Below are positions 1 to 10,456 of a stretch of DNA of 64,000 nt, one piece after another; the first letter of the stretch is position 1; the number at the start of each line of letters is the position of its first letter. This DNA comes from Ricinus communis (taxonomy: Eukaryota; Streptophyta; Magnoliopsida; Malpighiales; Euphorbiaceae). The stretch is taken from assembly GCF_019578655.1 (NCBI RefSeq), contig NC_063258.1, positions 16,682,802 through 16,746,801 of the forward strand, in the 5' to 3' direction. Position numbers and translations under genes: made by a program. The notes under the pieces are model-generated. The model made no database searches. It saw only the letters and a program-made list of their open reading frames with translations, and was not told where the DNA came from.

Positions 1-432
1 CACCATGGAAAGGAATATTAAGGTTTGGTAAACAAGGGAAATTGAGTCCGAGGTATGTAGGACCTTATGAAATTATTGAAAGAGTTGGACCATTGGCTTA
101 TAGGTTAGCATTACCTACAGAGTTGTCTTCTATTCATGATGTTTTCACGTTTCTATGTTGAGGCGATATAGATCGGATCCTAGTCATATCATTCCAGAGC
201 CGGAGATAGAAATCACGGAAAAGTTGACATATGTGGAAGAACCGATAGAAATTCTTGATCAAGGGTTAAGAAATTGAGAAATAAAGACATTCCTATGGTC
301 AAAATTAAGTGGAGTCATCATTCACCAAGAGAAGCAACTTGGGAAGTAGAAGAGCATATGAGATGTAAGTATCCGCATCTATTCCATTGTAATGTTGGTG
401 AGTTGTTAAAATTTCGGGACGAAATTTCTTAA
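1..432 (+). pseudogene. Tekay-type chromovirus integrase C-terminus and chromodomain, broken
   Basis: This is the 3' end of a Ty3/gypsy polyprotein; the rest lies left of the window. From base 3 the frame reads the integrase C-terminal segment ([19 protein letters not shown], then LAYRLALP). It continues into the block around [10 protein letters not shown] and a chromodomain with KIKWSHHSPREATWEVEEHM. Chromodomains at this position direct chromovirus integration toward particular chromatin marks. The frame is lost twice by single-base loss, near 145-150 and near 260-270, so no product is possible. The last frame ends in TAA at 430-432, followed directly by a purine-rich tract and the LTR. It closely resembles the homologous segment of the minus-strand element at 38135-38551, which supports assignment to the same lineage. 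Confidence 0.85.
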
Positions 433-444
433 GGAAGGGAGAGT
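431..444 (+). other. Polypurine tract of Tekay element
   Basis: The purine run AAGGAAGGGAGAG lies immediately 5' of the LTR start TGTAACGCC. It fits the position and composition of a plus-strand primer for reverse transcription. Confidence 0.6.
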
Positions 445-2752
445 TGTAACGCCTGCATTTTCTCATCATCCATGTTATGTGCATTTACATTTAATCATTG
501 GGCATATGATGGTATATCAATGATATTTTTATTTTATGAGAACATATATATATTAATTATAAGTAGAGAATAAGAAGCATGATATTAGATTATTAATTTA
601 GATAAGTTGATTAAGTACTTGGGTTATGTGTATTAAGCCTTAAGACTTAATTGAACCAATAGTTGAAGGTTGGGTAAATAGATTGGACTTAAAAGATACA
701 ATTAAAAGTTAGTACCTATATATGGTTAGTAAGAATTAATTTAGGGTGATAAAAATAGTTTAGTAGGTGGTGGCATTAAGAGAGGAATATTGGAAATTGG
801 AACCATGAGTAAGCTCATTTTACCTCTTCATTTCTCTAAAATTCGTACATGGCCAAAAACACAAAATTTGGAATAAGAGAGAGGAGTGGAATACCTAGAA
901 AACTTAAGATTAAGATAGGATTTTGCCAACTATTGAAGGAGCCAAGCTAAAGCTAAAGGATTTAAGCATATTAGCAACCCAAAAGCTGAAATTGGTAAGT
1001 TGTTACTTGAGTGTTATAAATTCGTCATTAGGGTTCTTGATTACAAATTGGAAAAACTTCATTTGATGGTCTCATTGATTAATTAAAGGTCTGATTATCA
1101 TGAATTAGTAGAGTATTGAATGATTGCATAAAGATTAAGCTTGATTTAAGTTTAAGTATGTTAAGATAGAAAACTGTCAAAATTCCAGCAACCTTGATGT
1201 TCTGTATTTTAGGCATAACATGGGTTATATAAGTCCAAATTAAGCTTAATTGGTGTCTATGGAAAGTTTAGAGAGTCCTCTATAACTTTGTAGTTTTGTG
1301 ATTTTGCTATTTTTGCCGTTTTGGTTGCTTAAATTGAGTAAATAGATTGCTGCTCGGGTACAACTAGCTGTATGACCCTTGCTCAGTAATTTGAAAATAA
1401 TTAAATCTATAGAAGTCGGAATTGAGTAATTCTTCTTGGAGATGAAACTAGACGCATAAATGGATATGTCAATTTAATATGAGATTTTTGTATTAAGCCA
1501 ATTTTGCCCAGCAATAAATATACCTTGGTACTAAATTCTGTCTAGAAAACAGAAATGTTGGAGATTAGTTTTATGCAATTTATTGATGTTAATTTGAGTT
1601 AGATTGGTATTTAACTAGATGGGAAATGTTTATAGGATATTAAAACAGTAATTGAGAGTCTTAGAGGAAGAGTTAGACCTATGAATTAGAGAGGGGATGA
1701 TCTTGTAATGCATTAGAACTCGCATTTACATGAATATTTGTAATATGCATGAAATGTGAATTGATGAATGTGTTGACAGTGCACTCAAAGGCCCCGGAAA
1801 GGAAGTTGTGGAGAAAGGAGGTTCTTATATGCTAAAGGAATAAGTATATTTTGAGTAAGTAAATAGTTAATATTTGCTATGTTCATATATTTAATCAAAT
1901 GTTCCGCAAATGGTTGCGCTTTGCTTAATATTGTTTATGTTTGAATGACTGAGATGGAAATGATTGGTGTGGAGTGGAACAATTGTTATTGCTGAAATAT
2001 GATATAAGTGAAATGATTGAATTGTGATGTTAAGTGCATATGTGCATGTGAATGGTGGATTCCCCTATGAAAAAAAGATATATATATATAAAGCCTTGGG
2101 AGGCTAAAGCCTAGAGAGGCTATAAAAGTGTATAATGTGAGATGAGGCGAGTACCACGTGTGTGATATGTGAGGATGAGGCGGAGCAGCACATTAAAGGG
2201 GATCCACAAGCCGTGAGAACTAACCATAATTGTTGAATTGTATTTCTTCTATGATGGTTGTAATGAATTGAGTAGAATGGTATGACTTTATACCTAAACT
2301 ATGAATATCATGGAAAGTTATGTGATTGGGTGGAAATTGTATTAAGTGTATGTGATATAGATTATGTTGATTATTTATTTACCGAAATGGAGGCTCACCC
2401 CTCTCCAAAATTTTTCTTTCAGGTAAGTAAATAGTAGTGCATCCGTTGGTTGTATGCGAAGTCTAGCTTTTAGCGCCTGCCAAGTTGGGCCAGCTTTGTG
2501 AAGTCTCCTCCCGATGCATTTTTGTATGCGCTATGTGATATATATGGAAGTATGCCTTATAAGGCATAAGAAGATGTTTGTAATACTTGTTAAATGATGT
2601 TTAAGTATAATCATATGTTTATATTTTAATAACCTTGTGTCTGGATTCTTAACAACCTACATATTGACCTATCTACCTGTAGTATATATTCTACGATGCT
2701 TGTATGCTTCCTGGCTAATGTTTATTGGTTAGTATGTGATGGGGGTGTTACA
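445..2752 (+). mobile_element. 3' LTR of Tekay-type chromovirus
   Basis: The LTR begins TGTAACGCC and ends GGGTGTTACA, so it has TG/CA ends and matching short terminal inverted repeats. It follows a chromodomain remnant and a polypurine tract, which fixes it as the 3' LTR of a plus-strand element. At 2308 bp it fits the long LTRs of this lineage. Downstream, at 2753, the sequence changes abruptly to the 3' noncoding part of an Athila element on the other strand, so the Tekay copy inserted into the Athila. The likely right target duplication is TATAA at 2753-2757; its partner is outside the window. No gene is seen inside the LTR. Confidence 0.85.
2087..2127 (+). promoter_or_regulatory. Candidate TATA boxes in Tekay LTR
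   Basis: TATAAA at 2087-2092, at the end of a short (TA)n run, and TATAAAA at 2121-2127 lie in the 3' part of the LTR. One of them may have placed the transcription start, but nothing in the sequence decides which. Confidence 0.3.
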
Positions 2753-3471
2753 TATAAAGTGTATGCTTACAATTTAGGCTCAATTTCTCACAAGTGAGCT
2801 TTTGAATAGGTTCCAAACAAAAATCATCAAAACATAATTAGATAAACCAAAGCAACTTAGTACAAAACTCAAACTAATTATATTACATTCTTCCGCAAGA
2901 CTCAACACTCTCAGTTTTACCCGATCACATGGACATAAACAGGATTTCCAAAAGCAAGTCAACAGTAAAAGCATCGAAACAAAGTGAAAAATTTTCAAAA
3001 TTTTTACAAAAAATTGCACAAAGAATAAACAAATAACTGAGATGGGATAATTGAAATGCGATATATACACTAGAAAATAATCTGAATTTCATATACAAAA
3101 TAATAAAACATGAAAGCAAGTGTATATTAATATCACCACCCCACACTTGAAGGACACATTGTCCTCAGTGTACAAAATATAAGAAATGCAAAAGGAAAAA
3201 TAAATAATACTGCCCTGACTATAGCTCCGGAGTGAAAAGAGGGCGCTAGCTGGTCAGTGGTGGAGGAGTGGTTGCTCTCTGAGGGTCAGAAGTAGTGTTA
3301 CATGCAGGAGAAAAAACCAACTGTAGAACCTAATCACCTAAGTTCACATAATTCAAACAAAAATTAATACCCAAAATGGAAAGAAAAAAATAAAAACTAA
3401 AGAATTAAAATGAAAATAAAAGAAACAAGCTTCTTTAAAGTCATAAGCTGGACTTTATTCTTTTCTTTGAA
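2753..3471 (-). other. Athila 3' noncoding region
   Basis: This stretch lies between the integrase stop and the 3' LTR, which was displaced by the Tekay insertion. Positions 2753 to about 3270 match, in reverse complement, about 26610-27112 of the second Athila-type element, including the segment reading CAAGTGTGGGGTGGTGATA. The homologous hydrophobic frame that is open for about 121 codons in the other copy is split here into two overlapping frames (2780-3070 and 2925-3146). No recognised domain is present, and I do not call a gene. Confidence 0.6.
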
Positions 3472-4584
3472 TCAGAAATGGAGCGCCCAATTCACACGCT
3501 GCTCCACATCTAATGACCCTCCAAGGTAATGCTTCAACCTCTGCCCATTAACCTTGAAATTTTCCTTTTCCGGATGATGCACTTCAACCGCACCATAAGG
3601 GAAGACTTGCTTCACTGTAAATGGCCCCGACCAACGACTCTTCAGCTTTCCTGGAAATAAACGGAGACGAGAGTTAAATAACAACACACTATCTCCTACG
3701 TTAAACTCCTTCAGATTTTTCAATCGCTTGTCATGCCATTGTTTGATTGTTGAATTTTTATAGGCTTGTTGACGCCACTCCTCTAGCTCATTTATTTGCC
3801 ACTGCCTTTGTCTACCTGCGCTATCCAAATCAAAGTTAAACGATTTATGTGCCCATAACGCTTTATGTTCTAGCTCCACAGGTAAATGACAACTTTTTCC
3901 ATACACAAGCCTAAAGGGAGTGAACTCTGTAGAAGTCCTATAGGTAGTTTTAAATGCCCATAAAGCATCATCTAGCTTTGTAGTCCAATCTTTCCTACTG
4001 GCTCCTACAGTCTTCTCTAAAATGCGCTTAAGCCCCTTATTAGTAACCTCTACTTGCCCACTCGTTTGTGGGTGATAAGGCGTGGAGAATCGTTGAGATA
4101 CTTCATATCTTTTAAGCACTTTCTCAAGTTGAGAATTACAGAAATGGGTTCCCCTATCACTAATTAATGTTCGAGGTGTTCTAAACCTAGAGAATAGTCT
4201 CTTAAGGAACCTCATAACTATCCTAGCATCATTAGTAGGCAAGGCTTGTGCCTCAGGCCATTTAGAAAAATATTCAACAGCCACCATTATATACTTGCAT
4301 CCATACGAAAAAGGAAAAGGACCCATAAAATCAATGCCCCAAACATTAAAAATTTCCAACACTTGTATACTATGTTGGGGCATTTCATCTCGGGCAGAAA
4401 TATTACTTGACCATTGGCATGCATCACAAACCTGGACATATGCTCGTGCATCTTGGAAGATAGTCGGCCAATAAAAACCAGCATCCATAACCTTCCCGTC
4501 AGATGGTTTCATGGGCTTGGTGTCCACCAACCGGTCCCTCATGACAATGCTTGAGAATTTGAATGATCTCCTCCCCATATACAC
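3472..4584 (-). pseudogene. Athila integrase core and C-terminal domain
   Basis: This frame carries the C-terminal part of the zinc-binding region (CDACQW), then the integrase core. The three catalytic acidic residues are visible in GIDFMGP, SDRGTHF and GQVEVTN. A C-terminal stretch follows with [19 protein letters not shown], typical of the Athila integrase end. Integrase would cut target DNA and join the cDNA copy to it in the nucleus. The catalytic triad is intact, but the frame is disconnected from RNase H by a frame change near 4500. The upstream residues before DAGFYWPT are therefore out-of-frame read-through, and the frame cannot be expressed as part of the polyprotein. Confidence 0.88.
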
Positions 4585-5285
4585 ACCTCCTAATAATTTG
4601 ATCTGTACAAATACTAAACAAGAAGGGGTCGTCCCAAATGTAATACTTCAAGTCAGCAAAGAATTTCTTCTTTTGTTGGCCCGTCATACCCTTTGGGAGT
4701 ACCCTTGTAGCCAAATAATTTGCATAATCAGAAAACCAAGGAATAGTATTTGCCACCTGCATTGAGCATAGGTGCTCATCCGGAAAGAAGTCATCGATCT
4801 CTTTCTCATTAAGCTCCTCCCAGTGTGGGTTCTCTAATCGAGAAAGATGGTCTACTGCAAGATTTTCAGCTCCTCGTTTGTCCTTAATTTCCAAGTCAAA
4901 TTCCTGTAACAGAAGAACCCAATGAATCAATCTTGGCTTAGAATCATGCTTTGAAAATAAATACCTTAAAGCATAATGATCTGTGTAAACAATTGTCTTT
5001 GACAGCACAAGGTAGGAACGAAATTTGTCAAAAGCGAACACGACAGCTAGGAGCTCCTTCTCTGTGGTTGTATAGTGTTCTTGGGCATCCGTAAGTGTCT
5101 TGCTAGCGTAGTAAATAGGCTGGAATTTCTTCTCTTTGCATTGGCCTAAAACAGCTCCAACTGCAAAATCACTAGCATTGCACATAAGCTCAAAGGGCAG
5201 CTCCCAATCAGGAGAAACCATGATGGGAGTCGTGGTTAGTTTTTCCTTTAATAACTCAAAAGCTTTTAAACAATCATCATCAAAT
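4499..5285 (-). pseudogene. Athila RNase H and integrase zinc-binding start
   Basis: RNase H removes the RNA strand of the RNA-DNA hybrid during reverse transcription. The segment reads RNase H motifs ([25 protein letters not shown], [11 protein letters not shown]), a linker, and then the histidines of the integrase zinc-binding motif ([10 protein letters not shown]). The first catalytic aspartate, normally the D of DAS, is asparagine here (codon 5177-5179), which should abolish activity. The frame is offset from RT by a single missing base in a T run near 5284 and ends at a stop near 4499, where the integrase frame takes over. Both breaks are simple decay. Confidence 0.85.
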
Positions 5286-7389
5286 TAAAAGGTATATCTT
5301 TTACTAGCAATTGAGTTAAAGGCTTAGCAATCTTAGAAAAGTCCTTAATGAACCTTCTATAAAACCCTGCATGCCTTAAGAAACTTCTAACAGCCCTAAC
5401 CGAAGTAGGGGGAGGTAGTTTACTTATAACTTCTACTTTAGCTCTATCTACTTTCAACCCTGCATGTGACACTTTATGTCCTAAGACTATACCCTCTTGG
5501 ACCATAAAATGACATTTTTCCCAATTCAACACAAGGTTAGCTTTAATACACCTAGCTAACATCCTTTCCAAATTTTGCAAACAATGGGAAAAAGAGTTAC
5601 CGAATACAGAGAAGTCATCCATGAAGACCTCCATCGACTCCTCTATCATGTCATGGAAAATGGCCATCATACACCGCTGAAAGGTCGCAGGCGCATTACA
5701 TAAGCCAAACGGCATCCTCATATAGGCAAAAGTGCCATAAGGACAAGTGAATGTCGTCTTCTCTTGGTCTTCTGGTGCTATAGGAATCTGAAAATAACCA
5801 GAAAAACCGTCAAGGAAACAATAATACTTATGGCCTGAAAGCCTCTCAAGCATTTGATCGATAAAAGGAAGGGGAAAGTGGTCCTTTCGGGTTGCGTCAT
5901 TCAAGCGTCGGTAGTCTATGCAAACCCGAAAGCCCGTTACCGTTCGTGTAGGGATCAGCTCCTCCTTTTCGTTTTTCACCACCGTCATGCCCCCTTTCTT
6001 GGGAACCACCTGCACAAGACTCACCCAAGGACTGTCTGAAATAGGGTAAATTAAACTTGTATCAAGAAGTTTAATTACCTCCTTTTTAACCACCTCTTTC
6101 ATATAAGGGTTCAACCGCCTTTGTGGCTGCACCACTGGTTTGAACTCATCCTTCATCAAAATCTTATGAAGGTAGTAACTCGGGTTTATTCCTGGTATGT
6201 CAGCCGTCTTATATTCAAATGCCTTTGCATACCTTCTCAAAATACACAGCACCATCTCCCTCTCCTCAGGTGTGAGATGAGCGGAAATAATAACCGGTAA
6301 TTGCTTTGCTTCATCTAGGTAGGCATACATTAAGTGTGCTGGCAACTCTTTCAACTCAAGAACGGGCGGCTCCTCCAAAGAAGGCTTCAGCTTCTTTACT
6401 CCTGACCTGTCAAGATCAACAAAACCATCAGTCTTTTCATCATTAACATCAGCAGCTAATAAGTGCTCTAGCTGCTCCAACACTTGTTCATTGGATAAAT
6501 TATCCTCATTTTCTTGCATTGCCACTTGTAAAGGATCATCAATCATTATTTCCTGCAATTGAGGTTCCACAATATCATTGATAAAATCAATCGAACAGAC
6601 AGTACCATCATGCTCATATGGGTATCTCAAGAATTTAGTCAAATCAAATGTAATGCTCTCATCATCTACCCTAAGTTCCAGCTTTCCGCTACTAACATCT
6701 ATCAAAGCTTTAAATGTAGCTAAAAATGGTCTACCTAGGATCAATGGGACATTACTCTTACCATTCATATCCATGATAACAAAATCCACAGGAAATAAAA
6801 ATTTGTTAACTTTAACTAGCACATCCTCTATAATCCCTTTCGGGTACTTAACAGTTCTGTGTGCTAGTTGTATACTCATCATCCTGGTAGGAGTTAGCTT
6901 AGAAGTGCTTAGTCCTAACTCCTCAAACAATGAACTAGGCATCAAATTGATGCTAGCTCCCAAATCAGCTAATGCTAGCAATTTTAATTTATCCCCAATC
7001 AAACAAGGTATAGTAAAACTCCCTGGATGGCGTCGTTTGACTGGAATCTTGCTCTGAAACACTGCTGAGCATTCTGCATTCAAGGTCACCAATCCCAAGT
7101 CCTCTAACTTCCTCTTTTTGCTTATAATTTCTTTTAAAAACTTTACATACTTTGGCATTTGCGAAATAGCTTCAACAAAAGGCACGTTAATCCATAATTG
7201 TTTAAAAAGATCTAAAAATTTACCGAATTGCTGATCAACTTTATCCTGGTTGTGTTTTGCAGGATATGGAATGGGAGGTTGGTATGGCCTCGAGGGGATC
7301 TTCTTCAAATCCTCCTTCTCTTCAATTTTCTTTCTCCTCAGGCTTGTCTTTCTTTTTCGACTCATCCACCTGCACATCAGAATCATCAT
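5266..7389 (-). pseudogene. Athila protease and reverse transcriptase
   Basis: About 700 codons are open. The aspartic protease active site reads ADLGASINLMPSSLFEELGL and is followed by an ILGRPFL motif. A spacer with an acidic repeat comes next, then reverse transcriptase: RRLNPYMKEVVKKEV, VPKKGG, TGFRVCIDYRRLND, the catalytic box VFMDDFSVFG, and the thumb/connection FYRRFIKDFSK. The protease would process the polyprotein, and RT would copy the genomic RNA in the cytoplasmic particle. Both active sites look intact. The frame is entered only through a shift from gag near 7325-7335, in an A-rich run, and ends with a frameshift near 5284. The first ATG at 7389 is out of the gag frame and is not a biological start. 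Confidence 0.9.
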
Positions 7390-8101
7390 TAGTGAAAGGC
7401 TTAGATGGACTAGGAAGTTCCTTACCTGATCTCAAACTAATTGCTTTGGCATGCTCCCTTGGATTAGACTCGTGGTTACTTGAAGCGTGCTCGGCGCCTC
7501 TCACCATCATCCTAGACAACTGCCCAATTTGAGTTTCTAAGTTCTGAATTGAAGCTTGTTGATTTCGAATGGCAGTGTCCGTTTGTTGAAATCTATTCTT
7601 TGAAGTTGCAATGGACTTCGTCATCAACTCTTCCAAGTTAGGTTTCTTCTCTTGACTACCTTCTGGTTGATGGGGAACATAATGCATAGGTTGCTGCAGA
7701 TGCAACCTCTGATATCCTAGTGGACCTTGGTTATTGGAATTCCTCCATCCAAAATTAGGATGATTCCTCCACCCTAGGTTGTATATATTGATGTAGGGAT
7801 CATTCTGCTGCCTACCTGCATAATCAACATGCTCAAAGTTAGAAACATTAGTAGGCATAGAAGATGCAAACATACCTCCCGCTTTACAATTGGCACTGTA
7901 ATGTGGTCCACCACAGAATTCACATATGGACTGAACAGCTTGGACCGGCATCTGAAGTTGTTCTATCTTTTTGGAAAGTAGCTCTACTTGTGCCGCTAAG
8001 GCTGTTGTAGGATCTGCCTCAGCCCGATATACAACGGGCTTTAGACCTCTAGCTTGTGGAGTTTGCCACTGATAAGTGTTGGTGGCCATCTCTTCTATCA
8101 A
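7322..8101 (-). pseudogene. Athila gag C-terminal part with zinc finger
   Basis: This continues gag in the same frame as 8162-8863, separated by two in-frame TAA codons (8162-8164 and 8105-8107). It contains a CCHC-like knuckle (CEFCGGPHYSANC) that would bind viral RNA. Further on come a helical segment with NRFQQTDTAIRNQQASIQNL and the conserved SLRSGKELPSP. The same two segments are found in the non-autonomous element at 25201-25953. The frame stops at about 7322, where a small indel moves the reading frame to that of protease. Confidence 0.85.
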
Positions 8102-8161
8102 ATCTTAGGCTTGCTTAGGTGTTTTGCTATTGATAGCTCCCCCTGCAGCTGCATCTTCCAT

Positions 8162-8863
8162 TTATCTAGTGGTTGTATTCATGCCACTATAGAATGTCTG
8201 CACTTGCATCCAGCGAGCAAGACCATGGTGTGGGCAACACCTTAACAAGTCCTTGAAGCACTCCCAGGCTTCGTACATCAATTCTCGTTCACCCTGCACA
8301 AAAGAAGATATGTTATTTCGCATTTGAGCAGTCTTAGCAGGAGGAAAATACTTATTCAAAAACTTTTCAGCCAAAGAAGTCCAGGTAGTGATCGTTTTTG
8401 GTAGCAAGGACTGTAGCCATCTTTTCGCTCTATCCCTCAAGGAAAAAGGAAACAGCCTCAACCGTATGGCATCATCAGTTGTTCCATTAATCTTAAAGGT
8501 ATCACATATTTCCAAAAAGTTGGCGATATGCTGGTTCGGATCTTCGCTCGCCAATCCTCCAAATTGCACCATATTCTGGATCATCTGGATTACATTCGGC
8601 TTTATTTCAAAATTATTGGCCGCCACGGGAGGCCTCACTATCCCAGTTCGCATCCCTGCTAGAGAGGGCCTAGCAAACTCGTACATGGTCCTTTCATCAT
8701 TACCTCCATTTGCATTGTGGTTCTCCATCTCACTAGTTTTACGAACATGAATCTCTACTTCAATCTCCTCCTCTACTGCCTGCATACGCCTCCTTAGCAA
8801 TCTAAGAGAGCGCTCGGGTTCAGATAAAGGCTCTATAAGGTTAGGATTAGAGCTCCAGGTCAT
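8162..8863 (-). pseudogene. Athila gag N-terminal part (capsid)
   Basis: The segment resembles the retrotransposon gag (capsid) domain: NMVQFGGLASEDPNQHIANF, then RLRLFPFSLRDRAKRWLQSL and WTSLAEKFLNKYFPP. Gag builds the cytoplasmic particle that packages RNA. I place the start at the ATG at 8861-8863; the frame is open further upstream to 8917, but with no ATG there. A TAA at 8162-8164 cuts the protein before its zinc finger. It lies directly downstream of the primer binding site and 5' LTR. Confidence 0.85.
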
Positions 8864-9002
8864 AAACTGCCTGAGCACAATAAAGAACAACAGCACCAAC
8901 AAATAGGATAAGAACAAAACTATACACAGAAAACAAATTATGAATAAAAAGAGAAATGACTAGACTAACAAATATTAAAATTTCAATTTCATTCATAGAA
9001 AA

Positions 9003-9030
9003 CCGTTCCCCGGCAACAGCGGCAAAAACT
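9003..9030 (-). other. Primer binding site, degenerate tRNA-Asp type
   Basis: In minus-strand sense the bases next to the LTR end read TTGCCGCTGTTGCCGGGGAA. This resembles the tRNA-Asp primer site used by Athila elements (TGGCGCCGTTGCCGGGG) but with several changes in its 5' half. The intact version is at 25020-25036 in the other Athila-type copy. Confidence 0.7.
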
Positions 9031-10456
9031 TGATGTGTGCTAAGTCAAGCAAGACTGTGACCTAAGGCAGTGTACCTATTAGTGGAGTATAGCTAATGAT
9101 GAGTACCAAGTGTCGTATTCCCCAAAGAATGTGTGAACCTAAATCTACTCAATCTTCACTGTTATCTAATCACAGAAAATAAATGGTGTTAATGAATAAT
9201 TCCTAAATTAATTAATAGCTACTCTAATTGTTGTCGAACTACGTATACTAGGGAATGATTAATTCAAGTAAATGAATAACCCTTTAGGAATTCTTGTCTC
9301 TAAGGAATGGAAACTAAGGGTGGAATTGATTGATTGAATCCAATTTCTGTGGAAAAATCTCTACACAATTAATGCCTTTCTTAAGGACACTAACATCTTA
9401 ACTTAGATTAATTAGGTTGAAATCTCTTCCTAACTCTAATTACCCAAATTAGCATTATGTACCATTTAACACTACTGAGAGTTGTTAATTCTCAATCCGG
9501 TATAACAAACACCCTATCTCTAGGCGAATTCAATTCTAGGTTGCAAAGGACAATCCAAACCTAAACGTCTTTCTCAAGATCATTCAAATTTCAAAAATCA
9601 TTCAACAAGATATGAAGAACAAATCAATAAATACTTCCATTGCAAACCAATATTGACAATCAATACATTCAATTCAAAACTGAAGTACAAAAATCCCTAG
9701 ATAAAGAACCCCAATAGGTTAATAAGTTTTGCTAATCATGTTCATAATCACAACCAACAAGAATTCAATTACAAAAAATGAGTAAAGGTAGAAGAACCCG
9801 AATACACCCTTGGATGAGAGTAAATAGCTCCAATTCCTCGTGCCCAATTTTGGATCGATTCTTATTCCTCTTACTCGGATTGAAACCAATCGACAATCCT
9901 CACCAATCTTTGATCTTCGAAGAGAATCCAAGTGAAACCTTGATCCAAGTCTCCTTTTCTCTTAGTTTCAACTCAGAAAACCCTTAGACAGAGAAAAAGA
10001 TGAGTTTTGGACATTCTAACCCTAGCTGCCCCCCTTTTTCTCTTTTCTTTCTTTTTAAATGAATTTGACCAGCTGCCATGAACATGGCCGTGTTGATGCC
10101 TGTGTTCCCAACACGTTCCGGTGTTAATGCCTATGTTACTCTCTGTGGTCGTGCTCCCTAAAAACCTCTTTTTTCTTTGATGTTTGATGCATCCAACACG
10201 GCCGTGTTGGTGGCCGTGTTCCAGTGTTGAATCCAACACGGCCGTGTTAACCTTCCTCATGGGCATACTTAGCTTGTTTCGGCAGCTTTGACGTCCAATT
10301 ATGCTCCAATTCTTCCCTTTATCATACTTTGACTTCTTTTGGACCTAATGCACATAAACAGACACATAGAGTGAGTGTTGGGACCAATTTACATCCAAAT
10401 ATACATAAAATCAATCTTAAAAACCCCATTTAGATGTATGTATTTTACTCACATCA
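9031..10456 (-). mobile_element. Athila 5' LTR
   Basis: In plus orientation it starts TGATGTG and ends CACATCA, so it has perfect 7-bp terminal inverted repeats. The length is 1426 bp. It adjoins the primer site on the left and the satellite on the right. It is homologous over most of its length to the LTRs of the second Athila-type element (28103-29501). The U3 part contains the palindromic CACGGCCGTG motifs described separately. No gene is seen inside. Confidence 0.88.
10193..10248. promoter_or_regulatory. Palindromic motifs in Athila U3
   Basis: CCAACACGGCCGTGTTGG at 10193-10210 is a perfect 18-bp palindrome. AACACGGCCGTGTT recurs at 10235-10248, and half-sites (GGCCGTGTTG, AACACG) are scattered through 10080-10250. 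They lie in the U3 part of the LTR, where transcription-factor sites are expected. No function is proven. Confidence 0.4.

Larger units (their letters stand above)
2753..10456 (-). mobile_element. Athila-type Ty3/gypsy retrotransposon, 3' end lost to nested insertion
   Basis: Read on the minus strand, the order is 5' LTR (9031-10456), primer site (9003-9030), gag, protease, reverse transcriptase, RNase H, integrase, and a long 3' noncoding region up to 2753. A Tekay element interrupts it there. The RT motif FMDDFSVFG, the DLGAS protease motif and the [10 protein letters not shown] integrase start are those of the Athila lineage. The coding region has two stop codons in gag and frame changes near 7325, 5284 and 4500, so the copy is not autonomous. 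On the right it borders the satellite array: the LTR ends at CACATCA and the next bases, ATCCC, would be the target duplication. The matching left end is outside the window. Confidence 0.9.
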
